Shown one piece after another: positions 33,601-44,503 of a stretch of 64,000 bases of DNA (position 1 is the first letter of the stretch; the number at the start of each line of letters is the position of its first letter). This DNA comes from Coprinellus micaceus (taxonomy: Eukaryota > Basidiomycota > Agaricomycetes > Agaricales > Psathyrellaceae), in contig OX596345.1 in assembly GCA_951394405.1 (NCBI GenBank), positions 2,170,001 through 2,234,000 of the forward strand, in the 5' to 3' direction. Both the position numbers and the translations under genes were made by a program. The notes beneath the pieces are model-generated. The model was given only the letters and a program-made list of their open reading frames with translations. It searched no databases and was not told the origin of the DNA.

Positions 33601-35331
33601 GCTCTTGAATCAATACCGGCCCCTGGACGCGGATGCCCTCAATGCTTTCAGGACTGCAATAAATCTACTCGCGTTAATTGTAGGCCTTGAAGAAACAATC
33701 CAGCGCCGCTACGCCATCATCCAAGAATACAAAGACTTACCCCTCAAGGCCTCTACTGTCGCATTCCGCCTCGGGCGCCCAGATCTCGCGCTTGAGTGGT
33801 TGGAGCATGGTCGGTGCCTTGTATGGGGTCAACAAAGCCAACTGCACACGCCTCTTGACGAGCTCAGGGCCAAGAATAGCGAACTTGCTGAACGACTAAT
33901 GGACGTTTCAAAGCAGCTCGAAGATGCAGGGTCGTCACGTCGACACTCAGGAAGCTCTACGTGCCTATCGGAGAAGGCGTCCTTGGAGGATGAGGCCGCC
34001 GTCCATGTGCGGCTTGCGGGAATGTGGGAAGACCTGCTCACAGAAGCCAGGGCCATCCCTGGATTTGAAACCTTTCTCCAACCACTCCAATGTTCAACCA
34101 TATTGCAACATCTCCCAGAATCTGGGGCCATCGTGGCAATCAATGTCCACGAGGACCGCTGTGATGCGATCGCTCTATCCGCCAAGTCCAATAAACCACT
34201 CCACATCCCTCTTCCCGGTTTCAACCTGAAGAAGGCTAAGGAGCATCAAGATACACTGGATAAGCAGCTGCATCGTCATCAACTGCGCGCTCGCGACCCT
34301 GGGTGGAGCTTGGGAGGGGACTCTGGGAGGGCGCTCGGACGGCTTCCACCACGGAAGAAAGCAGACGGCCGTCCTGTGCACCTTGTTCTAGGGGAGCTGT
34401 GGAACGACGTTGTCAAGCCGATATTAAATGCCCTTGCGCTTCTAGTCAGTGCCCCGTTTACTAGCCCATATTAGGGCACTGCTAACCTGTTTCACAGAAA
34501 CAGGACGATGCCAGCAAGGAGACGCTTCCAAGAATTTGGTGGTGCCCGACCGGCGTTCTGTCTTTCCTCCCCCTCCATGCTGCAGGAGTTTACAAGGGCT
34601 CAGATCCACAGAACGTGATGGACTACGTGGTGTCCTCATATACACCAACGATCACCACGCTCACCCAGAGAGTTATGCATGATCGTCCTATCGATGTGGA
34701 ACGGTCAGGTCTCTTTCTGACGTGCCAACCGAAGGCACCTGGTGCAGTCCCGATTCCGGGCACAATTAACGAAGTCCTCTCGATATCCGAGCGTGCTACA
34801 AAACGTAGGATAAGGTCGCTGAAGCTCGAAGGCGATGCTGTTGGTCCCGACCAATGCCTCGAGCATATGGAGGAATTCAGTAGCATTCACTTGGCTTGCC
34901 ATGCCTCCCAAAATGTGTCCGACCCTCTCCAAAGTCGATTCCTCTTCCACAAAGGGGAGCTCAACCTCGGTGCCATCATGCGGAAGAACCTCAAGAATTC
35001 TGACCTCGCGTTCCTGTCAGCATGCAAGACTAGCACTGGAGAAGCGAAAATTCCCGACGAAGCTGTTCACCTCGCAGCTGGTATGCTCGCCGCTGGGTAT
35101 CGTCGAGTTATCGCAACGATGTGGTCGATTAGCGATAGACACGCGCCTGCGCTCGCGACAGACTTCTACGAGTATCTCTGGACCTGCAAGGGAGAGGGTA
35201 GTTTGACTCAATTCGATGGTTCGCTGTCTGCGTATGCACTGCATCACGCCATACAGCAACTTAGGAAACGCCTCGACACTTCGGATAACTCACTCCTCGC
35301 CTGGGTTCCTTACGTTCACTTTGGTTACTGA
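30692..35331 (+). CDS. CHAT-domain (caspase-like) protein with TPR repeats
   Basis: CHAT domains are caspase-like cysteine proteases, often joined to TPRs that sense a partner. The proposed exons are 30692-30715, 30754-30787, 30843-31185, 31239-31490, 31531-34444 and 34498-35331. All phases agree, giving 1,466 residues. The N-terminus (to about 215) is unrecognised, with an acidic Gly/Glu-rich linker. About 15 TPR-like repeats of 41 residues follow (RFERTGDLQDISEAIRVQ then LP--L-NLGNS). The C-terminal CHAT domain has IWWCPTGVLSFLPLHAAG, the catalytic histidine in IHLACHAS and the cysteine in LAFLSACKTSTGE. GYRRVIATMWSISD and a WVPYVHFGY end close the fold. Both catalytic residues are present. 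Weak points are a 38-nt first intron, a 40-nt intron at 31491-31530, and an optional 54-nt in-frame intron at 31340-31393. Confidence 0.82.
31572..33520 (+). repeat. In-frame 123-bp tandem repeats of the CHAT gene
   Basis: About fifteen 123-bp units encode the 41-residue TPR-like repeats. Phrases such as CGCTTCNAGCGCACGGGCNAT recur in nearly every unit at the DNA level. The interior units (about 32.2-33.0 kb) are the most alike, as expected if units are gained and lost by unequal crossing-over. Confidence 0.8.
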
Positions 35332-36750
35332 TCGTCGGGTGTATCATTCCCCCTCCTCACCTTATATGCCTTGCATCCCAATGGTCGAGTCTGAAGTTCA
35401 TCACTTTTGTTGCCCAGGTTTTTATGGATTCTGTTCTGAATTGTTTCCAGTGATTATGCATTTCCTGTTCCATCCGCTCCTCTTCATATACGACTTAAGG
35501 ATTGCCTCTACCTACTCGTTCTCCTACACAGGACCCCCTCACCATTTGGTTCTAAGTGTTACAGCCATACGACGGTAGACCTTTACTCAGTTCTCTCGGT
35601 TGCCATGTATCCCTCTCACTCCCCTTTATTAGTCTACACGACGAGGGCTAAACGTGGTCTTACGTACTCTATGGCCGCCGTAAGCGTTAGATCGTAGCGG
35701 CGCGGCTCGGCAGCGCCAGTCCCCGACTCACAAAGTTGATATTTGAACAACGCACCGGCGGCTCTTCTCGCGGAGCGAAGGGATCTAGGGTGGTCCCGCA
35801 GAAGTGTACCTTCAAATGTCTTCAATGTTCACGTTCTTGAAATCGACAGAACCGGTCAGACTTAGGTGAGGGAAGGTCCCCTCGACTGAACGCGAAGGGC
35901 AGGGGTAGGCGATGCACGCACGTCAGTCGCGAGTCGGTACGTGCGGTAGAAACCTTTGCGTTCAGAAACCACATATCATCATCAATTTGTCCCACTCATT
36001 CTGCATATTCGTGTTCTGTACACCAACAGAAACACATATTCCCCAGCCGTTTTTTTTACATCAGAGATCCGTAGATACAGTTATTCGGGTTTGGATGGCC
36101 TGCCTCAGTCCCCATCCCACATAACGCCACGAGTGCGTCGCTTCGATCCGCAACAAATTATCGGAGTAACCGTCTTCTGAGAAGAGAACGCCCCGAGTGG
36201 AGGATCTCGTCCGGCGAAAGACATCTGAAAGGCGTCACCATCTCGGGCATAGGGATATCTTGGGGGTAGCATGTGGAGTCGTAGAAGGTCGGATATTGCT
36301 CAAAGTCGTGAGGCTCCCAACTAAGAGAGGGCAGTCCTCCTGATAAAGGACACGGGTGACGTGCGAAGGTCGTTTCAACAGGGGAAACATGAAGAGGAAG
36401 GAAGGGGACGGTGTCAATAGGGGCGACGGGACAGAGAACTTCGGGGGGATGCGCAGCTCGGGGAGTGGAGGGAGCGAGGTGGGGGTTGAGAATGAAGACT
36501 GACGCCATTTGCTCCGCAGGAGATAAGATGAGATGAGATGCGACAACATTCTCACGGCCTGTAGTTCAAGTGACAGACGAGCATAGACCGTTTCCTGGGT
36601 ACAGAACCCTCCCCCACTTTGTGGAGTCGGGGATTTCGCGTCGCAAGCTTGGGCAGGTAAAGCTGTACCTCGGCCATCCCCTGGAGGAGGCTTGCCTGCG
36701 ATCGGAGGGGAACCTCCCGAGAGGCCCCCCTGCGTTTCGCCCCCGAAAGT
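35332..36750. other. Gene-poor stretch downstream of CHAT gene
   Basis: The 3' flank of the CHAT-TPR gene and further DNA without a convincing gene. A minus-strand frame at 35634-35825 (LLRDHPRSLRSARRAAGALFKYQL then a GTGAGT-like donor) could be an exon but has no recognised domain. Confidence 0.35.
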
Positions 36751-36896
36751 GACCCACAGCACCCATGCCTACCCAAGAATGCTACGCAGTTGACATCTGG
36801 GGTTACTTGAGCCCTGTCGTTCCAAGGTAGGCTAGAACTCTGATGACACGCTGCCATAGCACAAGTGAAACCGATGACCGAGCCAGGCACAAGAGG

Positions 36897-36960
36897 TGGC
36901 CCCAAGGGGTGGCAGCGATTCAGATCGGGCGTGTCGATGATGGGAGGTCGACCCTGCATG
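36897..36960. repeat. Dispersed hairpin repeat, copy 1
   Basis: It contains GGGGTGGCAGCGATTCAGAT followed by TGATGGGAGGTCGACCCTG, matching one arm of the hairpin at 38.76-38.85 kb. Only one arm is present here. Confidence 0.55.
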
Positions 36961-37587
36961 CTTGATGCTCGGAAGATTCCGAAACCACGGCTTGAGCGGC
37001 ATAGGCCTGCAACTCGAGACGAGACGGTGAGGGAGGGAGGCAGCATGAGCCGTGTCTGAGTCATGGAAGTCGTTACTAAAGACAACTGGTGACCCATGGC
37101 AGGGTATAATTTGCAGGGAAGTGTCTTATCGATGGTAGGTGACCTCAGTAGCTTCATCAACAAAAATCCGCTTCCCTCGTATGCCGCGTATACCCTTGTA
37201 CCAGTATAGATACCACCTCCAAGACTCGTCTGCCTATGTATGAAACGATTGCATGTGTAGACGTCGCAAGGTATAAGTGGCTATATATGGGCCGTACAAG
37301 GCTTGTATCACTACCTATGGAGGCCAGGAGTCTGGATTGCTCATAGGTACGGGCTGTATGGGAGGTACATACCATGCTGCAGCATGTGTAGGGGGCGTAA
37401 GGTGGCTGGACTTGCCAGGGGTGCCGGGCGCTTGCTCCGCGCCAGCAGGACCACGCTCAGAGGTTCTCGTGAAATGAGCAGATGAGTGGCTTGGGTAGTT
37501 GTGGTGGCGAATGGGTAACCATTCGCGGCTCACGTAATCCATCAAAGTGGTTGTCGCGTCGACTCGATCAGACGCGTCGCCTAACCC

Positions 37588-37621
37588 CTTACCTCCCACC
37601 ACCACCACCACCACCACCACC
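37588..37621. repeat. CCA trinucleotide microsatellite
   Basis: About ten tandem ACC/CCA units, without a convincing gene around them. Confidence 0.85.
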
Positions 37622-38681
37622 AAGGCGCCTCTCGATATCTCGGATGGCTCATAGCACCCTGATTGCTCGATCTTGACGAGCACGTAACAGCGGACTTTGG
37701 GGTCGAGGAGAGGAGGAAGAATGGGAAATCGCTCGGTACGCTAGAGTCCCGAGTTCCAACTCACGCTTAGCTCGAGCCCTATGCTAGGGCCCCCTGGACG
37801 TTGTATCTATGGCGGGTGAGGAACAGGGGAGCGGCGAAGCTGTTTTTTGGAATGGCGAGTATTCACCTGATGTATGCACATGTCTTCTACTCTAACGACG
37901 CCCCAGATCTAGGCGGGTACACAGGGCGATCCGCTACACCGCCTAACAGTTTAAGCATGCAAGACCAAGCTACGTACTCCGTGAACCTCGTACTGACCAT
38001 CTCTCCCCGCCCATTCTCAAAGGCGATCATAAGGGTCGACGACGGTTCAACCAGAATGACACTAGCTTCCTACTAGTCGACGGTTTACTCTCGCTTTCGT
38101 CACTCATCTTCTTGTGTTCGCTGTTCTCCCTCCTCTGCTGCCTAGTAACTTCGCTTTCCATGATTCATACCACGATTTACTCTGCTATTGTAACTTATAC
38201 GTCAATTATCAATGCTGCGCTGCCTCCCCCGCCTTAAGTCTGCCCGCCCCGCAACGGCGTCCGCTCCCTTGCCGGCCATAGGTATGTCACACTGGATATG
38301 TACCTAAATATGATCTTGGTCCGTATACGTAGCACCCGTATGCTGAGATAAACTACGGTCGCCTACCTATACGGCGATCACCATATATACCCTATGTTTG
38401 CCTACAAGACACTTGTAGGCATGCAGTCAGAGGTCCCATACATGGGAACAAGGTTCGTATACCATATATTCACCTTGATTACTACTTATGCTGACCGGTT
38501 TTTTGTAGATGCTTGCCCCTAGACCACCCTCGCTTTGAAGGCTGGTCTGGGGGCTCTGGCGCCCCATTTTCCAGCGAAAAATTGGGGTATTGGTACGATT
38601 GTAGGTTACCTCCGTCCTCACAGCTAAATTTGGCTGTTTAACTTACTGCAAGTGGTGGTTGAGCGAAGGTCGAACCCGCGT

Positions 38682-38877
38682 GCCGACCGCTCGGCAAGCA
38701 ATGGCTGAACCAAACATACGCAACGGTATCCTTATATGGTTGCTTCTCACGACCTACCCCTCCCATCATCGACGTCCCCGATCTGAATCGCTGCCACCCC
38801 TTGGGTGGCCCCGATTCAGATCTTGGAAGGGAGTGATGGGAGGTCGACCCTGACTCGGGGAGTTCCGAGCGGTCGGC
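38682..38877. repeat. Dispersed hairpin repeat, copy 2, with nested inverted repeats
   Basis: GATCTGAATCG (38780-38790) pairs with CGATTCAGATC (38812-38822) around CCACCC/GGGTGG. Outside this, TCCCATCA (38761-38768) pairs with TGATGGGA (38834-38841). Further out, GCCGACCGCTCGG (38682-38694) pairs with CCGAGCGGTCGGC (38865-38877). The nested symmetry over about 200 bp suggests a small foldback or MITE-like element. No coding is seen. Confidence 0.6.
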
Positions 38878-40139
38878 AAGAGGTCGGCGAGGCAAGGTGA
38901 ACAGCAAAGGCCATCAATTGGTTCAATCGCCGAGGGGCTGCCGCTGCCCCTAGCGGCCTCCAACCCACCGTTCAAAGCCACCCAGACAATGTGAAAGGGT
39001 AGCTTAGTGTATAGAGGACAAACGACACCTTGTACGGTCTTGGTTCCGGCGGGTGAGCTCGTTCAAATTTACGACACGGCAGACACGTCTGAGGTCTCCT
39101 CGCAGGCCTTGCTTTCTTGTGGCTTGTCAGCGATGTGAACGTGACCCCATCGTATCCGCGGTTTACCCATTCAAGGAATCAAGGCAGCGAACATCCTCTG
39201 CAGTCATTTTTTTGCGGGTCTCTATAGATTTTGAAGCGGGGAGAGGAGGGGGCATTGACAATTGGGGAGCAAAGGGTTTGGGTGTGATACACTAATCCCG
39301 GGGCTCCATGAGAATTGTATCATGCAAGAAGGACATTCCTCTTTCGCAAAGGACGTGCCAGTGTTCAAACGCGAGGCGGTAGGGACACGTTAACAGTATG
39401 GAGCAGACTCGACGCCTCTTGCCGTCTGGGCTCCCCTCTCGCCATCGATCGTAATTGCCTTATACGGGGGGGTAGGACCTCCCCTTGTGTCACATCATTC
39501 TTTCCAAGATCTGAATCGGGGCCACCTCTTGGCCAGGCAAGTTGCGAATAGACTTACAGCCTGTCGAAATCGCCTTGGAACGGTTGTTTCCACTACTGAG
39601 AACCGTCTAGAGCAGGAAAGGCAAGAAGACTATTCAAATCCTGAAGGATCACTGGGAAACACGGATGAAACAGCAAAGGGAGTTCATAAAGCCATTGGCA
39701 ATCGATTCAAAATAGGCGCCCGTGAATTTTGCTGAGATAAGATAAGATAGAGCGAACAAACTGCTTGGCGTGTTGTCCGTTCAGCATTATCTCCTCCCTA
39801 CGTCGTACACATGTATAGGCCCTACTTATTCCAACGAGCTGTAAACAAGAGTAGGGTGAATATGTGGATATGATTGAGGTATAATTTCGAGAAATTACGT
39901 GTTATTGAGCCGCGGATGTGACGGGCGATTAATGGTTGGGAACAACCCTCTACCCAGACCATCCGCAACTCTCGCTACGGGCATGCTTCTCCAATACCCT
40001 TGAGTATACAATGCTGCTTAGGCAACGCAGGCGTGTTCAAGACTTCGAGGATCAATTCCAGTAAACGCTCCACCATCCCTCACCTGCGTTCACCCTCGCC
40101 ACCCCCACCATACCACCCGTCGTCGGCCTGCACATGGTG
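38878..40139. other. Gene-poor stretch downstream of the NACHT gene
   Basis: Apart from the hairpin repeat fragment near 39.5 kb, no gene is supported. At 40.0-40.13 kb the minus strand resembles a block also present at 25.15-25.26 kb (shared TGNAGGCYGACSA and GAGGGATGGYGGAGCG), so part of the duplicated unit of the 25-30 kb region has a third, partial copy here. Confidence 0.35.
39500..39535. repeat. Dispersed hairpin repeat, copy 3
   Basis: CCAAGATCTGAATCGGGGCC followed by ACCTCTTGGCC matches the other arm of the hairpin at 38.8 kb. Confidence 0.5.
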
Positions 40140-43100
40140 CTATCGATCCATGACACCGTCTCGCCTCCTTGCTTCATCGTATCGTAGATGTAGCTCGCAT
40201 GTCCTGTCGTCGTGCGAACCCTCCATCCATGCTAGGTAGCATCCGGCGACGATGGTGTATCCCTGGAAAGGGTTGAGTGTAGATGAGTGTTTGCGAAGGT
40301 AGATGAGGTCAGGAAATGCTCACCGTCCAAAGCTTCGATAATGAGGAGTCATTTTTGGCCTGTTAGCCGCAGAAATGGGACGAATTAGTCAAGGGAGCTC
40401 AACCTGAGATGAAGGTAGGCGCATAGACGTACACATCCAAACACCCAATGATCGGACTTCTCTCTCGGTTGGCCCAAGTTTTTGAATACCCAACCTTCAC
40501 CCGAGCGGCTGTCTGTACCCTAATCGTAAATGAGAAGTCAGGTCACAGGAACTGGCCGTGAAACAAGTGCTCACCTGAACCAACCCTTCCACAGCCACAC
40601 CAGTTCGCTCGAGACTCGACCTGAACAGATGCACACACTTCCCGAGATCGAAGCCCTTCCTTACCCTCCCCTGCATCTTCAAGAAATCGAATACGGACTG
40701 TTCCCCGATGCCGGGACGCTCTCCGTCCTTTCCCCCGCCTCCCACCCTCGGATTCCCACTATCCGTGGCAAACATGCCCCCCACTTCGGTGAAGCAGTTC
40801 GAATCTGGGTTCTGCTCGATCACCATACATAGGTGCCTGCTGAACGCCCAGAACGCATATCCAGCGAGATCGGGGTCTTCGCCGCCTAGGCCTCCCTCAG
40901 ATGCGGAGTTCTGGACGAGTGGGAGGAAGGCGATCGGGAGGGCGGATGGTTGGTGGTGATGGACAAAGAGGTGGGAGACGCACATTCTTAGGACGTCCAT
41001 GGCTGCATCCTGCATCGATAGTAGAGGTAGATTACCACCAGGTAAGGCGGGATCGTCAGGCTGCTGGAAGACATCATTCAGTTCCTCTGAGTACGAGGTC
41101 GGTCCCGGTTCGGGGCAGAGAATACCGAGCACGTCGTCAATGGAGTCCACCACACTCGTCGCCCGAGCCCACGCCAGAGTGGACTCCCGCATCCCAAGGA
41201 AGGATGCGACGAACTCCCCGACAGAGGGGGTACTCCTCCATGCGATGTGGGTGAGCCAGTATATGTCGAGCTGAGCATATATGGAGATGATGGTGTGGGC
41301 GGTGTACGGGCGCCTCGTGCTCGGATAGGGCTTGGAGATGGTTGAGACTTCCGGAGGGGATGTAGAGCTGGCTGAAGGGTCGAGAGAGAGGAAGTGTGCG
41401 ACGAGGTCCCGAAGTTCCTTTCGAAGCTCGGGGTGGCTGTCTCGCCGCAAGCCAACGAACGCATCCCAATGGTTCAGGAAGTAGTTCGCGTACGCCCCGC
41501 TACCCCCGTGTGCTGAACCCATATGTTCGAAGAACCGATAAGCCAAGAGTCGATGATGGGAAGGCGACGCGAAGAGAGTCGGACCGGACCTCTCCTCCGT
41601 CGTAAGGAACTCGCGCAACGACGAATGGAATGGCGTCACAGGCGTCCTGTCGTCCCCCGGCACATGGAAGATGGAGCACAGGTTGACGAGGACGTTGATA
41701 ACGTCCCCAGACTCGAGGTGGAGGAGCTCGGTGAGCTGGTCGATGCTCAGCGCTCCTTGCACCAACGCGATCGTCGGAACAACCAGGTGGAAGTGGGGTC
41801 GGTTCTCGGAGCGGGAAAGAATGGATGTGTATAGGCCATCTAGACCGACCTCGAGGTCGAGCGCCAGAGAAAGTCGGGATTTAGGTGTGAGTCCGTCGTC
41901 GGTGGGAGTGAGGATGAACTTGAGGAGTGTGGAGATGACGATGAGGGACTTGTTCGCACGCTGGACGAGTTTCCGACGCTCTTCTGGGCCAGGCCACCCC
42001 TCTCCATATGCGCGCACGACCCAATCCCGCTTTGCTGCGTCTTTGAACGTCTCCTCCACCACACTCGCGACGTCCTCGTCTGTCGTATGTTCGGGGAGGT
42101 CGAGGATGTAGACTCCCTTCGCCTGCGGATCGCCCAGGTAAGTCTGGATGTGCTCCTCCACGCGGCTCGAGATGAGGAAACGAAGGGGTGTGCGGGGGTT
42201 ATCCTTGAAGAACCCGATAATACGCTCGATGAATCCCGACACCTCCCTCCTGTCTTCACACTCGTCCAACCCGTCGATCACAGTGAGGAACGGCCCCTTA
42301 ACGAGAGCCTGCGCCCTCCTCGCGGGGTTTCGCAAGGCGGAGGTATATGGCTCGAGGAAGAGGCGCTCGACCTGGTTCGACAACTCCGATCGGGGCAACG
42401 AACCCTCACCCTCACCACCCTCATCCTCCTTCAACACACTCTTCACAAACCCCTTCGTCCCCGGAACCGACGCAACAAGCTGCTTCGCCAGCGTCTGCGC
42501 AACCCTCGCACTGCGGCTCCTCTCCCCCGAGCCCCTGTAGAAGAAGTAGCTCGCAGCCAGCCTCTTCTTCTTCGCAAACGTCTCCGCGATGGCCTGTGCG
42601 ATCGCGGACTTGCCGCACCCGACGTAGCCGTGCAGCCAGAGGACGTGGGTGGGGGTGTCGTCCCGGGCGAAGACGATGCCGCTGTCGACCCAGGCCTTGA
42701 TCTCCTTGAGGATGCGGATGCGGGTGCCGGGGAGGCAGCGCGAGTCGGGTGGGGAGGAGGTGAGGTTGCGGGTGTGGGAGGCGTCGGGGATGGGGTTGAG
42801 TTTTGAGAGGATGTCTAGAAGATGAGCCTAGGTAAGTGCCTGGTTGGGTCTTGGAGGAGCGAAACAGAGGCTCGAGAGGAACGGGCGGTTGGGGGAAAGT
42901 ACGGGGGAACGAGGAATGGATAGGCAGGGAAGGTGTATAGATTAACAAAACGTACTGTCGCTCCCTCCCGATATGTTCGTCACGTTAATCGTAACATGGC
43001 TGCTCTCCGCATTGACGTTGACCTGATTTCCGATGTTGAACCCTTGGGCACCGGCGAAGAAGCTTTTGCCGTCGTTCCTCTGTACGTCTGAAGGAGACTC

Positions 43101-43148
43101 CTGGAGATCTTCCGAGCCAGGTGGAGGCTTCAAGGCAGACATGAACAC
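40140..43148 (-). CDS. NACHT-domain NTPase (NLR-like)
   Basis: This is a STAND ATPase, probably a ligand-triggered switch. The proposed exons are 42956-43148, 40575-42814, 40433-40519, 40324-40359 and 40140-40262; phases agree and give 892 residues. Exon 1 has the short N-terminal region common in mushroom NACHT proteins (FFAGAQGFNIGNQVNVNAES, then VTINVTNISGGSD). Exon 2 opens with the P-loop VLWLHGYVGCGKSAIAQAIA, then FLTVIDGLDECEDR (Walker B of NACHT type), RFLISSRVEEHI (sensor 1), and FHSSLREFLTTEERSG, typical just after the winged helix. No TPR, WD40 or ankyrin repeats follow; the C-terminal 400 residues are non-repetitive. The last exon is uncertain: a second acceptor about 31 bases downstream gives another open end. 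Methionine 3 is an equally good start. Confidence 0.8.
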
Positions 43149-43723
43149 GACGCTGTCGATATGTTTCCTACCAAAGCTGGCTGGGTCGGTTCAGTCGCAG
43201 AGCGCGGCCTTGCGAAGAGGGTAACGAAGAGGAGAGGGGACACCTCTACACGGGTGGAGATCTCAGCGAAGATCAACTCATCGGATAAGGGACGTACCTG
43301 AGCCCCTCAGCGCTCCCTGCGACAGAGTGTGTCCTTGTATGTCTCTGTGGGCGACTCGAAGTTCCATCCCGTTTGGGGGGATTACGCCAATGTGACGACG
43401 TCATGCAGACCTTGCCAGGAACGGTGGGCTGCCTGAAGATCGCATGAAGGGTATGACAGCATGGTTGAGGCCGACGCGAGTCAATCAGAAGACGCGATTC
43501 GATGCACTACGATGGTTTGCGAGAGGGCTTCGACCGGACTGGGTCGACGGGGGCGCATGTCGTCGCCGCGTATTTCAGGCCGCAAAATCGGGCTGCGTAG
43601 GTGGCCACAGGGTGTGGAGAGATGCTGAAAAAGAGGAGAAGCAAGCGAGGGAGCGGAGTGAAGCCAAAGAGATACCAACTTTGTTGACCCACAGAAACGG
43701 AACCAATCAATGAGTCAGCACCC
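43149..43723. other. Upstream region of NACHT gene
   Basis: The promoter side of the minus-strand NACHT gene. A plus-strand frame at 43444-43713 has no support. Confidence 0.35.
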
Positions 43724-44161
43724 ATGCATCATCTTGGGCTCCAGCGCTTATTCCTCGTTGCCCATTTGCTTCCTGCCTTGACAACCTACGCTGCCGCTTC
43801 AGGGTCCTCTTTGAACTCAAGTGAACCAACAACATCCAGACTAATCAAGAATCGCGGCGCTTGCGAGCCCCTCGCACGGAACGCCACCGAAGCCCCGACT
43901 CCTCGCAAGTTCTCCAAGCCTTCGAGCAAGCGGCTCGGTTGGTCGACACCCAGTCTCCAGCTTCCCACCCATAAAGCAGAAGGTTCCGCGACCCAGCAAA
44001 GGGTCACAGCGCTAGTGAAGGGGAGCGACGATCGGCTTGATACGGGGAAAGCTGTGACACACATGGTTGGTCCGAATCCCATCCATGCTGTCCCTTCACT
44101 GCTTACCATCTTTACCGCCTATACCCCACAGGGAGGACCGAAATATCTGGAGAAGATATAA
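43724..44161 (+). CDS. Possible small secreted protein
   Basis: A 145-residue frame beginning MHHLGLQRLFLVAHLLPAL has a basic start, a hydrophobic core and an AAAS-like cleavage site near residue 26, as in signal peptides. The rest is Ser/Thr/Pro/Lys-rich with a single cysteine. No family was recognised. It lies between the NACHT gene and the DUF1996 gene. The unspliced single frame and biased composition leave a fair chance that it is spurious. Confidence 0.3.
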   Translation: MHHLGLQRLFLVAHLLPALTTYAAASGSSLNSSEPTTSRLIKNRGACEPLARNATEAPTPRKFSKPSSKRLGWSTPSLQLPTHKAEGSATQQRVTALVKGSDDRLDTGKAVTHMVGPNPIHAVPSLLTIFTAYTPQGGPKYLEKI

Positions 44162-44503
44162 GAAGGCCATTCAATTCAAACGATCTATGACGAACGAGCC
44201 ATCGTGACCTCTCCGAAGCACGAAACCTTCCGATAATCTATCGACCTCGGAAGCAAGGCAACACTAATTTGCCCCAGGGTCCAATGACAACCCGTCCACC
44301 CTGATAGCGTTGAATTAAGCTTCTTAATGGCTCCTCAGCGGGGAAGGCAGAGAGAGAACAGAAGCTTGAAGTGGGCAACATGGGGTACTAGCTTCTTTTC
44401 ATCGCGAGGTGAGTCCGCTTTTCTATATATCCAGTGCCACGCTGTAATCGCGAGTCCTAACCTTCTGAGAATAGGCCTCAAGTGACGAGCGCTCGCAGTC
44501 GAG

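Noticed and set aside
36552..37163. 203-codon minus-strand frame
   Set aside because: It runs across the dispersed hairpin repeat (the same DNA recurs at 38.8 and 39.5 kb), has no domain and no splice context.
42087..42806. 239-codon plus-strand frame
   Set aside because: Antisense to the NACHT P-loop exon, which has clear motifs.
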